Part shown: positions 6,477 to 14,017 of the stretch, piece after piece | How the letters are laid out: every line of letters begins with the position of its first letter | Position numbering within the stretch: the first letter of the stretch is position 1 | Assembly (NCBI GenBank): GCA_031400955.1 | Contig: JANNQW010000171.1 | Coordinates: forward strand, 1-21,844 | Source of the DNA: VFKE01 sp031400955 | Lineage (GTDB): Bacteria > Verrucomicrobiota > Verrucomicrobiia > Verrucomicrobiales > Verrucomicrobiaceae | Direction: 5' to 3' | Length of the DNA: 21,844 bases | Position numbers and translations under genes: made by a program | The notes under the pieces: model-generated | Told to the model about the DNA's origin: nothing | Database searches by the model: none | What the model saw: the letters and a program-made list of their open reading frames with translations, nothing else

Positions 6477-8401
6477 GCAAAAAAGAATCGGCCTGGAACA
6501 TTGAAGACTCCGCCGGAGTCTACGGAATCCGCGACTGGGGCAACGGCTATTTCGACATCTCATCCAAGGGTGAAGTTGTGGTCAACTTGCGCGATGGAAA
6601 AAAAACCAAGCCTGTTTCACTGGCGGACATCGTGCGCGGGATGCGGGAGCGCGGCACGCAGCTTCCAGTGCTGATCCGGTTCGGCGACCTGCTGCGCTGG
6701 CGCATCGAAGAACTGAACGAGGGGTTCGCGACCGCCATCAGCGAAGCCAAATACCGCGGCGTGTATCGCGGCGTGTATCCGATCAAAGTGAACCAGCAGC
6801 AGGAAGTGATCGAAGAAGTCACGCGCTACGGAAAGAAATATCACTACGGCCTGGAAGCGGGCAGCAAGCCGGAGTTGATCGCGGCGCTGGCTTACATGCA
6901 GGATCCGGAGGCTTACATCGTCTGCAACGGCTATAAAGACGAGGAGTTCATCGACCTTGCACTCCACGCATTGCAGATGGGATTGAAAGTCATTCTGGTG
7001 CTGGAGATGCCGAGCGAACTTGATCTCATTCTGAAGCGCTCGGAGAAACTTGATGTGAAACCCATGCTCGGCGTGCGCATCCGCCTCTCGACGGAAAGCG
7101 CGGGACACTGGAGCAGCAGCGGCGGCGACCAGAGCGTGTTTGGCTTGAACATTTCTCAGGTGATGGCGGCCGTCGATACGCTGCGCAATGCTGACATGCT
7201 CGACTGCCTGCGAATGCTGCACTACCATCAGGGCTCACAGATTCCCAGCATTCGCGCCATCCGCAATGCAGCCATGGAGGCCGCCCGGGTTTATGTCGGT
7301 CTCGTGCAGGAAGGGGCGAAGATGGGCATCCTCGATCTCGGTGGCGGCCTGGCCATCAGCTACGATGGATTGAAATCAAATGACGCCAGCAGCGCCGACT
7401 ACGGCATGAAAGAATATTGCGCCGATGTTGTCGAAGCCATCGGCATCGTGACCGACGAGGCCGGCGTGGAGCATCCCGACATCATCTCCGAATCGGGCCG
7501 CGCCATCGTGGCTTACTACTCGGTGCTGGTGATGAACATTCTCGATGTGAACCGTTTCGAGACCTCTGGCATCGATAAGCTGCCGAAGAAATCGCCGCCT
7601 CTTTTGAAGCACTTTTTTGAGCTGCGCGAGCGGATCAAAAAAAACGGCGACAGCCTCACCAGCGAGTATCTCCAAGAAATCTACAACGACGCCGTCTACT
7701 ACCGGGACAAGGTGCGCAGCGAATTCAGCACCGGCAAACTCACGCTGCGGCAGCGCTCCATCGGCGAAGAATTTTACTGGGAAGTGCTCACCTGGGTCGC
7801 CCGTCAGGTAAAGGACGGCGGCTTTAATGCGGAGCAGATGGAGCGCCTCAGCGCCGTGTCCACGGACATATACTACGGAAACTTCAGTGTCTTCCAGAGC
7901 CTGCCCGACTTTTGGGCAATCAACCAGCTCTTCCCGGCGATGCCTATTCACCGGCTCAAGGAAGAGCCGACCCGGCTGGTCGTGCTCAGCGACATCACCT
8001 GCGATTGCGATGGCAAGATGGACAAGTTCATCCACTCACGCGAGATTAAGAGCAGTCTACCCCTGCACGACATCAAGGTCGAAGACGAATACATGCTCGG
8101 CATCTTCCTCGTCGGCGCTTATCAAGAAACACTTGGCGATCTGCACAATCTGCTGGGCGACACCAATGTGGTCAGCGTGAAAATAGAGAACGGCCGGCTC
8201 AAGTATGTCCGAGAGCTTGAAGGCGACACCGTGGCCGAAGTGCTGGATTACGTGGAATACGACCCCAAAGAACTCATCCGACGTTTCCGCACGCTGGCGG
8301 AGGAAGCGGTGGTGAAGAAGCGCATCTCACCTAAGGAACGCCACCACATCATGGAGGCGTATGAGGAGGGCATGCGCGGCTATACGTATTTTGAATCGTA
8401 G
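6473..8401 (+). CDS. speA: Biosynthetic arginine decarboxylase (SpeA)
   Basis: A 642-residue PLP enzyme that decarboxylates arginine to agmatine, the first step of the arginine route to putrescine; SpeA of E. coli has 658 residues. The PLP lysine is K105 in YPIKVNQQ. The conserved GGGLAISYDG and ESGRAIVA segments of the alanine-racemase-like barrel follow, then the C-terminal motif DITCDCDGK of the beta domain holding the substrate-facing Cys and Asp. Full-length similarity to group IV decarboxylases is clear from DWGNGYFDI at the start to the C-terminal helical region. The ATG at 6473 is the natural start; the next Met would cut the N-terminal domain. It follows the spermidine-synthase fusion by 167 bases and converges on a - strand membrane gene. 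No agmatinase or agmatine deiminase gene is nearby. Confidence 0.97.
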   Translation: MSKKESAWNIEDSAGVYGIRDWGNGYFDISSKGEVVVNLRDGKKTKPVSLADIVRGMRERGTQLPVLIRFGDLLRWRIEELNEGFATAISEAKYRGVYRGVYPIKVNQQQEVIEEVTRYGKKYHYGLEAGSKPELIAALAYMQDPEAYIVCNGYKDEEFIDLALHALQMGLKVILVLEMPSELDLILKRSEKLDVKPMLGVRIRLSTESAGHWSSSGGDQSVFGLNISQVMAAVDTLRNADMLDCLRMLHYHQGSQIPSIRAIRNAAMEAARVYVGLVQEGAKMGILDLGGGLAISYDGLKSNDASSADYGMKEYCADVVEAIGIVTDEAGVEHPDIISESGRAIVAYYSVLVMNILDVNRFETSGIDKLPKKSPPLLKHFFELRERIKKNGDSLTSEYLQEIYNDAVYYRDKVRSEFSTGKLTLRQRSIGEEFYWEVLTWVARQVKDGGFNAEQMERLSAVSTDIYYGNFSVFQSLPDFWAINQLFPAMPIHRLKEEPTRLVVLSDITCDCDGKMDKFIHSREIKSSLPLHDIKVEDEYMLGIFLVGAYQETLGDLHNLLGDTNVVSVKIENGRLKYVRELEGDTVAEVLDYVEYDPKELIRRFRTLAEEAVVKKRISPKERHHIMEAYEEGMRGYTYFES

Positions 8402-8454
8402 CAGCCGCGCGCCCATTTCGCGTCAAGCAAGCGACGCTTCACGATCACGGCTGC
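8401..8454. other. Possible stem-loop between convergent genes
   Basis: GCAGCCG (8401-8407) is the perfect complement of CGGCTGC (8448-8454), and an inner GCGTC (8420-8424)/GACGC (8433-8437) pair is nested inside. It covers the 21-base gap between convergent speA and the DUF6580 gene and enters the latter's 3' end. It could act as a two-way terminator, but no T-run follows on either side. Confidence 0.2.
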
Positions 8455-9061
8455 CGATCCATGGCAGCGCGCCCAGCCTGCGCATCATGGCCTCGGCATT
8501 GTAAACCGCGAGCAGGATTGATGCACCAGCAAGATCGGCGATGAGCGAGTTGCGGAAGAAGGCGAGCGTCGGAGGCAGCCCGGGCGCACCGGTGCCCGTG
8601 GTCAGCGCCTGCACCCAGCCTGCGGTATTTTTCGCGTAGGCGGGATCGGTGATCCACGAGATGGTGTTGGTCACCAGATAAAATATTACGCTGCACGCGA
8701 GCGTGCCTACCAGCGTATCAAGCACGCCAGCGCGTCCACGCAGTCGCGCCCCAAAAAATGCAGCTGCGGCATAGCAAGCATAGGCGGCGAGCACCTCAAG
8801 GTGGCCGTTGGCCTGAGACCACCAGGCTGCGCCTTCACTGACCAGATCAATGCCCAGCAAGATCAGAGTCCAGGACCACCAAGGCAATGGCTTCGGAAAT
8901 ACCACCGCACCAACGAAGGCAAAAGCCATCAGTGGCGAGAGATTGGGCCAGCCCGCTATGATGTGTTGCTGGGACAGGACGCGTAGAGCCAGCGCGGCGA
9001 GCATCAGAATGAGCGGAAGCCAGATGTGCGAATGACGGTGGAAAGATGAATGCAAAGACAT
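8423..9061 (-). CDS. DUF6580-like integral membrane protein
   Basis: A 212-residue multi-pass membrane protein of unknown function if started at the ATG whose first base is 9061. About five hydrophobic segments are visible: IWLPLILMLAALALRVL, a stretch near AFAFVGAVVF, WWSWTLILLGIDLV, AYACYAAAAFF, and the segment around LACSVIFYLVTN. The motifs NLSPLMAF, VTNTISWI and FFRNSLIADL fit the DUF6580 family as I recall it. The frame extends to an ATG at 9121 and a TTG at 9127, adding LLLDKFLVVVLSTLYFYL, another possible membrane segment. I prefer 9061 because the longer starts fall inside a perfect inverted repeat and leave only about 30 bases to the divergent gene. The function cannot be inferred from its neighbours. 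Confidence 0.75.
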   Translation of the reverse strand: MSLHSSFHRHSHIWLPLILMLAALALRVLSQQHIIAGWPNLSPLMAFAFVGAVVFPKPLPWWSWTLILLGIDLVSEGAAWWSQANGHLEVLAAYACYAAAAFFGARLRGRAGVLDTLVGTLACSVIFYLVTNTISWITDPAYAKNTAGWVQALTTGTGAPGLPPTLAFFRNSLIADLAGASILLAVYNAEAMMRRLGALPWIGSRDREASLA

Positions 9062-9101
9062 GGAGAGATAGAAATACAGGGTGCTCAATACGACAACAAG
9101 G

Positions 9102-9130
9102 AATTTGTCTAATAATAACATAGACAAATT
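9102..9130. promoter_or_regulatory. Perfect 10-base inverted repeat between divergent genes
   Basis: AATTTGTCTA (9102-9111) and TAGACAAATT (9121-9130) are perfect complements separated by nine AT-rich bases. The repeat lies 26 bases upstream of the PEP-CTERM gene and about 40 bases from the preferred start of the divergent membrane gene. A shared operator is the simplest reading. The AT-rich stem has no GC core, which argues against a terminator. Confidence 0.5.
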
Positions 9131-9155
9131 TCAAAAGCCAACTAATCATCACTTC

Positions 9156-9863
9156 ATGATTTCACGAAAATCCATCGCCCTTCTGCTATTCCTGACCTGC
9201 CTTGCCTACCCGATGTCGGGCAAAGGAGCTACCTTCATTTCCTATTTGTTGGTTCAAGGTCCGTTTGGACCCAGCCTCGCCTTGGAGACGCAAAAGTGGG
9301 AGGTGATTTATGACGAGGGGACACTGACCACTGGGCAGGATCTGCTCAATGCAGTATTTGGCACACCGGCGCTGTCTAGCACATATTTGGGCTTCGATTA
9401 TCTGACATCGGGAAACGCCACTCAGGGCGCAGGTTACATCGATTTTAATCCCGGACTCTTTGTCGAGTCGTTCACTTTGCATGGAACGAAAATTGCGCAA
9501 GAGACAGACTTCGACCCCAGCTGGATCTATTGGTCAGCTGGCGGCAGCGACGGAGGCTTCGTGAATTATTCCAGCGTCTCGTGGGCATATGCAAACAGCG
9601 GCCCCGGCTCGAGGTTGCTGGCGAATGGAAGTTTCGACGCTTTCAATTTTGGAACGGCGGATTTTTCCGCAACGTATCTCGACCCCGGCACCACCACCCC
9701 GATCAGTTTTGGCACCACCCTCAACGCACCTCTCACAGGCAGTTTCACCGGCGCTCAGGTCATCAATCTCTCCGTGCCCGAGCCGGGACGGCTGATCCTG
9801 TCCTGCCTTGGCGGCATGGCGCTGTTCTGGCAACGACGCAGAAATGGCAGAAGTTGGAAGTGA
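9156..9863 (+). CDS. PEP-CTERM sorting-domain protein
   Basis: A 235-residue exported protein. The signal peptide (MISRKSIALLLFLTCLAYPMSGKGA) ends near residue 25. The C-terminus is a complete PEP-CTERM signal: VPEPG at 207-211, a hydrophobic span LILSCLGGMALFW, then the basic tail RRRNGRSWK. Such proteins are cleaved and anchored by an exosortase, typically in bacteria that make extracellular polysaccharide. The middle is rich in Gly, Ser, Thr and aromatic residues and looks like a beta-sandwich, with no catalytic motif that I can see. The frame is open from 9081, but ATG 9156 is chosen because the signal peptide starts there. The next gene follows after 14 bases, or overlaps if its GTG start is used. 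No exosortase gene is in the window. Confidence 0.88.
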   Translation: MISRKSIALLLFLTCLAYPMSGKGATFISYLLVQGPFGPSLALETQKWEVIYDEGTLTTGQDLLNAVFGTPALSSTYLGFDYLTSGNATQGAGYIDFNPGLFVESFTLHGTKIAQETDFDPSWIYWSAGGSDGGFVNYSSVSWAYANSGPGSRLLANGSFDAFNFGTADFSATYLDPGTTTPISFGTTLNAPLTGSFTGAQVINLSVPEPGRLILSCLGGMALFWQRRRNGRSWK

Positions 9864-9877
9864 ACGCAGATAGGAAC

Positions 9878-10639
9878 ATGCGTGATATGCCCGCCGGCTC
9901 GACCAAGGGCTTCACCCTGCTGGAGCTGCTGGTCGTGACTGTCATCATCGCGGTGCTTTCAGGTCTGACTTTCGCTGGGTTGGATGTGTATCGCGGCCTT
10001 GCTACCCGCGCCGTCTGCTCCAGCAATCTTAGGCAACTAGGCGCGGCCGTGAATCTCTACACTTCAGACTCCTCCGGATTTTTCCCCTCTTATGTTAAAA
10101 GCAATCCCGGCGGTGGAAAGATGTGGTATTTCGGACTGGAAACCTCAAAACCAGGCGCAAGCGAAGGCAATCGAGATCTGGACGTCACGAGTGGTCCGCT
10201 TTATCCCTACATTCAAGAAGTAGGAAAAATCGAAGTCTGCCCCGGATTCAATTACTCCAGCGCCTTGTGGAAGGCCAAGTTCAAGGGATCAAGCTATGGC
10301 TACGGTTACAACTGGTTGCTCGGCGGCCGGCTCGGCGGCACACCGGTCAATGTGGCCACCCTGAGCAGCGGCGGAAGAGTCATCCTGTTCGGTGACTGCG
10401 GCCAGGTGAACACTTTTCAAGCTCCGGCGACACCAAAAAAACCGATGGTCGAGGAGTTTTACATCATCAATGAAACAGACAAGACGATCCACTTCCGGCA
10501 CGGTGGTCGCGCCAACATTTTGTTTGTGGACGGACATGTGGAGTCCATGAAACCCCACCCTGGCACGACGGACAAAAGGGTCCGCGGAGAAATCCTCGGA
10601 CGGGTGACCAAGACGGGAAGCGCCGAGATGCTGAAGTAG
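9878..10639 (+). CDS. Type II secretion G-like / prepilin-type protein with H-X9-DG motif
   Basis: A 253-residue pseudopilin-like protein common in PVC genomes. The prepilin leader is short: G11 is the cleavage position, followed by F12-T-L-L-E16, giving the classic G|F and E+5, then a hydrophobic helix to about residue 34. The C-terminal part holds H-GGRANILFV-DG, the H-X9-DG motif typical of these proteins. The body (SSNLRQLGAAVNLYTSDSS) follows the usual N-terminal helix pattern. It is presumably processed by a prepilin peptidase and assembled or anchored at the inner membrane; its role is unknown. A GTG at 9860 overlapping the preceding stop is an alternative start. ATG 9878 gives a more normal short leader. 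Placement right after a PEP-CTERM gene suggests a shared transcript. Confidence 0.85.
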   Translation: MRDMPAGSTKGFTLLELLVVTVIIAVLSGLTFAGLDVYRGLATRAVCSSNLRQLGAAVNLYTSDSSGFFPSYVKSNPGGGKMWYFGLETSKPGASEGNRDLDVTSGPLYPYIQEVGKIEVCPGFNYSSALWKAKFKGSSYGYGYNWLLGGRLGGTPVNVATLSSGGRVILFGDCGQVNTFQAPATPKKPMVEEFYIINETDKTIHFRHGGRANILFVDGHVESMKPHPGTTDKRVRGEILGRVTKTGSAEMLK

Positions 10640-10723
10640 GCTTGTTCCAAGCCGAGAGCACTCTGTCTGCTTCCGGCAGATCCAAGGCGGTAAAAACATA
10701 TGATACTTTGTTCAAAATTTTAC

Positions 10724-10752
10724 TTGCACATGAGACGCAGTCTCAATATTAT
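10724..10752 (+). promoter_or_regulatory. Sigma70-type promoter with a Fur-box-like palindrome in its spacer
   Basis: TTGCAC (10724-10729) and TATTAT (10747-10752) are spaced by exactly 17 bases. Between them lies TGAGACGCAGTCTCA (10731-10745), a perfect TGAGAC-N3-GTCTCA palindrome. Fur operators in many bacteria share the TGAGA-N5-TCTCA frame, so iron-responsive repression of the downstream pair is plausible. Transcription would start near 10759, giving a leader of about 75 bases. The remainder of 10640-10832 shows no gene. Confidence 0.6.
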
Positions 10753-10832
10753 GGGTTCCTGCCGTCAGATTCGCGTTCCAATAACCAACCCATCTCCGGC
10801 ACCCCAACCCAAACTCAAATCACCTGACACAC

Positions 10833-11594
10833 ATGACCAAAACCTTGCTCAGCATCTGTGCCGTCGCGACTTTCGCGCTTGGCCTCACCACAACCCCCTC
10901 CAGCGCCAGCGAGCGCCGTTTCACCTACAGTTATGAAACCACCGGCATGGCCAAGGGCGCGTGGGAATACGAACAGTGGTTCACTTGGAAAAGCTACGAC
11001 CACAAGGACCGCTTCGATTTTCGCCATGAGTTCGAATACGGCATCAGCGACACCCTCACGCTCGACATCTACATCGCCGACTGGCGCATCGAGGACATCG
11101 AAGGCGAAGGCAGTGAGGCCGAATACAGGCGCTCAGGATTCTCGCTCCGCAAGCAGCTGACCGACCCGAACAAGTCTTCCATCGGCAGCGCCCTCTACGG
11201 CGAGGTACTTGTGGGTGACAAGATCGTCGTCCTCGAAGGCAAGCTGCTCCTGCAGAAAAACTTCGGCCCCCTCACCGCCGTTTACAACCTCGTCATCGAG
11301 GCTGAATGGGAAGGCGACGACCTCGGCAGCCTAAACGAGTCAACAGGCGTCTGGGAGAATACTTTCGGTCTCAGCTACCAGGTGAACCCAAACTTCTTTG
11401 TCGGCCTGGAAGCGCTGCACGAGGTCGAATTCGCCAACTGGTCCGATGCCGGCGACCACGTGTTCTACGTCGGCCCCAACATCTCCTTCCGCAAAGGCAA
11501 CTTCTTCGCAACCATCGCCGGTCTCTTCCAGGCGACCGATGTATCGGGTGAGCCCAACTCACAGTTGCGCATCATCACCGGCTTCACGTTCTAA
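10833..11594 (+). CDS. Predicted outer-membrane beta-barrel-like protein
   Basis: A 253-residue exported protein. The signal peptide is MTKTLLSICAVATFALGLTT, with cleavage near SSA at about residue 25. The mature part alternates short amphipathic strands (RFTYSYETTG, FDFRHEFEYG, LTLDIYIADW, GNFFATIAGLF) and ends in ITGFTF, with the terminal Phe usual for outer-membrane barrels. It may belong to DUF6662, but I am not certain of that assignment. It sits behind a strong promoter with a Fur-like palindrome and is followed after 23 bases by a small cytochrome c gene, so the two are probably cotranscribed. A role in iron or metal limitation is an inference from the operator only. No TonB box or plug domain is visible, so it is not a TonB-dependent receptor. 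Confidence 0.75.
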   Translation: MTKTLLSICAVATFALGLTTTPSSASERRFTYSYETTGMAKGAWEYEQWFTWKSYDHKDRFDFRHEFEYGISDTLTLDIYIADWRIEDIEGEGSEAEYRRSGFSLRKQLTDPNKSSIGSALYGEVLVGDKIVVLEGKLLLQKNFGPLTAVYNLVIEAEWEGDDLGSLNESTGVWENTFGLSYQVNPNFFVGLEALHEVEFANWSDAGDHVFYVGPNISFRKGNFFATIAGLFQATDVSGEPNSQLRIITGFTF

Positions 11595-11617
11595 CACCTG
11601 TTCATATTCCTGGCCGG

Positions 11618-11953
11618 ATGAACAAGACATCCTTCCCCGCCCGCATGCTGCTGGTTGTCGCCGCGCTGTCGGGCGGGGCCTGTGTCACCCTGGAGCAGGC
11701 TGCGCCACTCGTCGAAACGCTGCCGCCGCACCTGCGCACCGGGACCTCATCGCAACTCGCGCATGGACGCGACATCTACATCACCAAGTGCGCCAAGTGC
11801 CACAGCGTGGAACCGGTCGAAAAATATCCGCTGGCGCAGTGGGAACATGAAATCCTTCCTGAGATGAGCGAGGAGACGAAACTCACGCCGGAAGAAGCCG
11901 CCGCTGTGCGCGCCTACGTGCTCACGGTTCTAAAGACACCGGCGGCCCCGTGA
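11618..11953 (+). CDS. Small exported monohaem c-type cytochrome
   Basis: A 111-residue protein with one haem-binding CXXCH at C58-A-K-C61-H62 and a likely distal Met ligand M83 in LPEMSEETKLTPEE, followed by the usual C-terminal helix (EEAAAVRAYVLTV). The N-terminus has a signal sequence ending in SGGAC. C22 could be a lipidated Cys, though Gly at -3 makes a poor lipobox. The protein would transfer electrons in the periplasm or at a membrane surface; the partner is unknown. It is probably in one transcript with the preceding barrel-like gene and hence under the same Fur-like control. That would fit haem and iron economy, but this is inference. Confidence 0.87.
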   Translation: MNKTSFPARMLLVVAALSGGACVTLEQAAPLVETLPPHLRTGTSSQLAHGRDIYITKCAKCHSVEPVEKYPLAQWEHEILPEMSEETKLTPEEAAAVRAYVLTVLKTPAAP

Positions 11954-11960
11954 TTGTCCA

Positions 11961-11987
11961 CGCAATGTGGTTGCGGGTGTCCCACAC
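11961..11987. other. Two small hairpins between convergent genes
   Basis: CGCAA (11961-11965)/TTGCG (11971-11975) and GTGT (11977-11980)/ACAC (11984-11987) lie back to back in the 67-base gap between the cytochrome gene and the convergent transpeptidase-fold gene. They might end transcription, but no T-run follows. Confidence 0.2.
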
Positions 11988-12020
11988 GCATCACCTGATA
12001 GCGCCTGATCATCCACGCCA

Positions 12021-12749
12021 TTACCGGTCAAGGACATACCTTTGACCCTCCACCCTCACCAAGGGCGGCACCTTTGTCTTCTCAAAAACTTCGTATCCTT
12101 GCAGAAGATTCTCCCAGAACGGGAACCACTCCTCCCCCATCGCAACCAGCATCCTTGCTTCCGTCATTTGAAACGGAAACACATGAACTAAAAACTCCCC
12201 CTGCCCTGCTCTCAGCGCAGCTTCGGCAATGAGATAGATTTTCTCAATGACGGGATCGGTCATGGCAAAACAGCCGACAGACTGATCGCTCCCATGCATC
12301 ATGATCCAGCTCCCGGTGCGGCCAAAAGAAGCGTCGTATTCATTGGGAAAGCCGAGGTTGAATGACAAATGGCAGTCGCTCTCCGGATTCATGGCATCAG
12401 CACCCACCCGGTAAAATCCCTCCGGCGCCTGATGATCCCCCTCCGCCAGCTTCGGCCCCGGCTTGCCAGAGAAAATGGCGGAATATGATCGAAACAGCCG
12501 AAAGCGTGACGCTCCACGCGGACGCAGCCAGATTTCAGCCTCGCGGGATTCCTTGAAGATGCGGATGAAAATCGGATCACCCAGGGCAAACCCCGCAGCG
12601 CGCAATTCACCACGAAGCTGCGGGCTGACGCGCCGGCGCACCTCCTCGATGCGCGTCGGCGGAATTCGGCTCCTGATCCACCAATGAATCATGCCGCCGA
12701 GCAACAGACCAAGACAGACCGCGCCGAGGATTCGCTTCAACCAGATCAT
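12021..12749 (-). CDS. YafK-type L,D-transpeptidase-fold (YkuD family) protein
   Basis: A 242-residue membrane-anchored protein with one N-terminal hydrophobic anchor (IWLKRILGAVCLGLLLGGM), followed by a periplasmic YkuD-fold domain. The catalytic signature is intact: H152-G-S-D-Q-S-V-G-C160 (MMHGSDQSVGC), with upstream PKLAEGDHQAPEGFYRV and LSFNLGFPNEYD, which are typical of the YafK/DpaA subgroup rather than of crosslinking enzymes. E. coli YafK (DpaA) releases proteins attached to peptidoglycan; other family members crosslink it. The domain is about the usual size, with a helical C-terminal extension. An ATG ten codons upstream (12779) is also possible; 12749 is preferred because the anchor starts there. 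It lies downstream of the LysR gene on the same strand, with a 247-base gap. Confidence 0.85.
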   Translation of the reverse strand: MIWLKRILGAVCLGLLLGGMIHWWIRSRIPPTRIEEVRRRVSPQLRGELRAAGFALGDPIFIRIFKESREAEIWLRPRGASRFRLFRSYSAIFSGKPGPKLAEGDHQAPEGFYRVGADAMNPESDCHLSFNLGFPNEYDASFGRTGSWIMMHGSDQSVGCFAMTDPVIEKIYLIAEAALRAGQGEFLVHVFPFQMTEARMLVAMGEEWFPFWENLLQGYEVFEKTKVPPLVRVEGQRYVLDR

Positions 12750-12865
12750 AGGGCAGTATAGCCATGTCGGCAGCAGCATTCAACCGGCTGGCACCCGGAG
12801 GAGTTCTATTGAGTCCCGCGTAATTAGGCAACAAAAGTGTTGGTGGCTGCCAGCCCCCATGATAC

Positions 12866-12880
12866 GGGCCAAGTTGGCCC
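12866..12880. promoter_or_regulatory. GC-rich palindrome between two - strand genes
   Basis: GGGCCAAGTTGGCCC is a perfect 7+1+7 palindrome, about 90-120 bases upstream of the YafK-type gene and downstream of the LysR gene. It is too compact for a good hairpin and lacks a T-run, so an operator is more likely than a terminator. The rest of 12780-12996 holds no gene or clear promoter. Confidence 0.3.
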
Positions 12881-12996
12881 CGACACCCATGCTGCCGTCT
12901 GTCATCTAATTGCGCGAGATTCAATATATACGGAATACAGTCAAGTCCCACGCACTTTGGGTTACCGTCTCCTCTCCACGATGCGCCAAGCACCAG

Positions 12997-13923
12997 CTAT
13001 TTTTTCTTCTCCGTAGGCCGGCGCGCAAACTCCATTCCCGCCTCGCGGCACAAGCCCATGAAGGTCTGCTCAGCCAGCGTCAGCGGCTTGTTTTTTAGAT
13101 GAGCCGCCACCCACTGCCGTCGCACCCGGCCCTTCAACAGCGGCAGCGCCACCAGCTCCTTGGACTTGATTTCCGCGCGCACGGTCCAGGGCGCGACCAT
13201 GGCAATGCCCAGCCCCAGCTTCACGAGCTCCTTGATCGCCTCCGTGCTGCCCAGTTCCATGAACGAACGCGGACGCACGCCGAGCTTCTGAAAGTAATCG
13301 TTCACCAGCGCAAACGTGTAGCTGTTGCGGCTGGAGACGATGTAAGTCTCGGCTGCCAGCTCCTGCGCTTTCGGCGGTCTTTTGCACCATGGATGAATGG
13401 CGCTGATGAGAAAGACCAGCTCGTCCTCGAAGATTGCATGACAGTCGAGCCGTGATACATCGCGCGGCTTGAGCGAGATGGCCAGATCGAGCGAACCGTT
13501 CTCCAGCCTCTCCTGCGTATCGGGAGTCTCTCCGGGGACGACGGTGATGTTATAAAGTGGGAAGGAATCCTTGAACTCGCGCAGCACGGTCGGGAGGATG
13601 AATTGCGAAGCTGCGGGCGTGCAACCGATGCGCAGATGACCGCGCGGATTCCGGTCGAGCGAACCGAGGCTGGCCCGAGCCTGCGTCATCTGCATCTGGA
13701 TTTGCTCCGCATGGCGCAGCAGTTCCCGCCCGTGATGCGTGAGAAACACCCTCTTGCCCTGCCGCAGGAAAAGCTGGCAGCCGAGTTCCGCCTCCAGCGC
13801 CCGGATCGCATGACTGATGGCGGACTGCGTCAGATGAAGGGTCCGCCCCGCCTGCGTAAAGCTGCCTTCCCGGGAAAGAACGGTGAAAGCGCGGAGCTGC
13901 CGGGAATCAATCAGGGGTTCCAT
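12997..13923 (-). CDS. LysR-family transcriptional regulator, probably of the nitrate-assimilation operon
   Basis: A 308-residue LysR regulator of normal length. The winged helix-turn-helix spans residues 8-67: SRQLRAFTVLSREGSFTQAG, then LTQSAISHAIRALEAELGCQLF. A linker helix and the effector-binding domain follow from about residue 95, starting LRIGCTPAAS, with the second lobe around PPKAQELAAETYIVSS and a C-terminal KEK-rich tail. It is transcribed away from the nitrate-assimilation operon with a 94-base shared region. LysR proteins of the NtcB/NasR-like and CbbR type control nitrogen and carbon assimilation in this arrangement. The ligand cannot be told. Only about three bases separate its ATG from a T-N11-A palindrome, so self-repression is likely (inference). 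Confidence 0.93.
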   Translation of the reverse strand: MEPLIDSRQLRAFTVLSREGSFTQAGRTLHLTQSAISHAIRALEAELGCQLFLRQGKRVFLTHHGRELLRHAEQIQMQMTQARASLGSLDRNPRGHLRIGCTPAASQFILPTVLREFKDSFPLYNITVVPGETPDTQERLENGSLDLAISLKPRDVSRLDCHAIFEDELVFLISAIHPWCKRPPKAQELAAETYIVSSRNSYTFALVNDYFQKLGVRPRSFMELGSTEAIKELVKLGLGIAMVAPWTVRAEIKSKELVALPLLKGRVRRQWVAAHLKNKPLTLAEQTFMGLCREAGMEFARRPTEKKK

Positions 13924-13925
13924 CT

Positions 13926-13940
13926 ATGAATAGAATTCAT
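13926..13940. promoter_or_regulatory. LysR-type T-N11-A box in the divergent promoter region
   Basis: ATGAATAGAATTCAT is an ATGAA-N5-TTCAT palindrome with the T-N11-A spacing (T13927, A13939) typical of LysR binding sites. It lies directly upstream of the LysR start and 78 bases before the first nitrate gene. I see no convincing -35/-10 pair in the rest of 13941-14017. Confidence 0.5.
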
Positions 13941-14017
13941 GCATCAGGAGAAAATGTTGTCGAGTCATTTTTCGATACGGCGAGGCTCATGGCACGGCGG
14001 CTGCACTCTGCGATGTC

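Noticed and set aside
9530..9877. Long upstream extension of the prepilin-like frame
   Set aside because: It overlaps the PEP-CTERM gene almost completely and is Arg/His-rich. The prepilin leader only makes sense starting at 9860-9887.
12923..12944. Possible - strand promoter (TTGACT with an AT-rich stretch) upstream of the YafK-type gene
   Set aside because: The spacing between the two boxes is only about 10 bases, too short for a sigma70 promoter.
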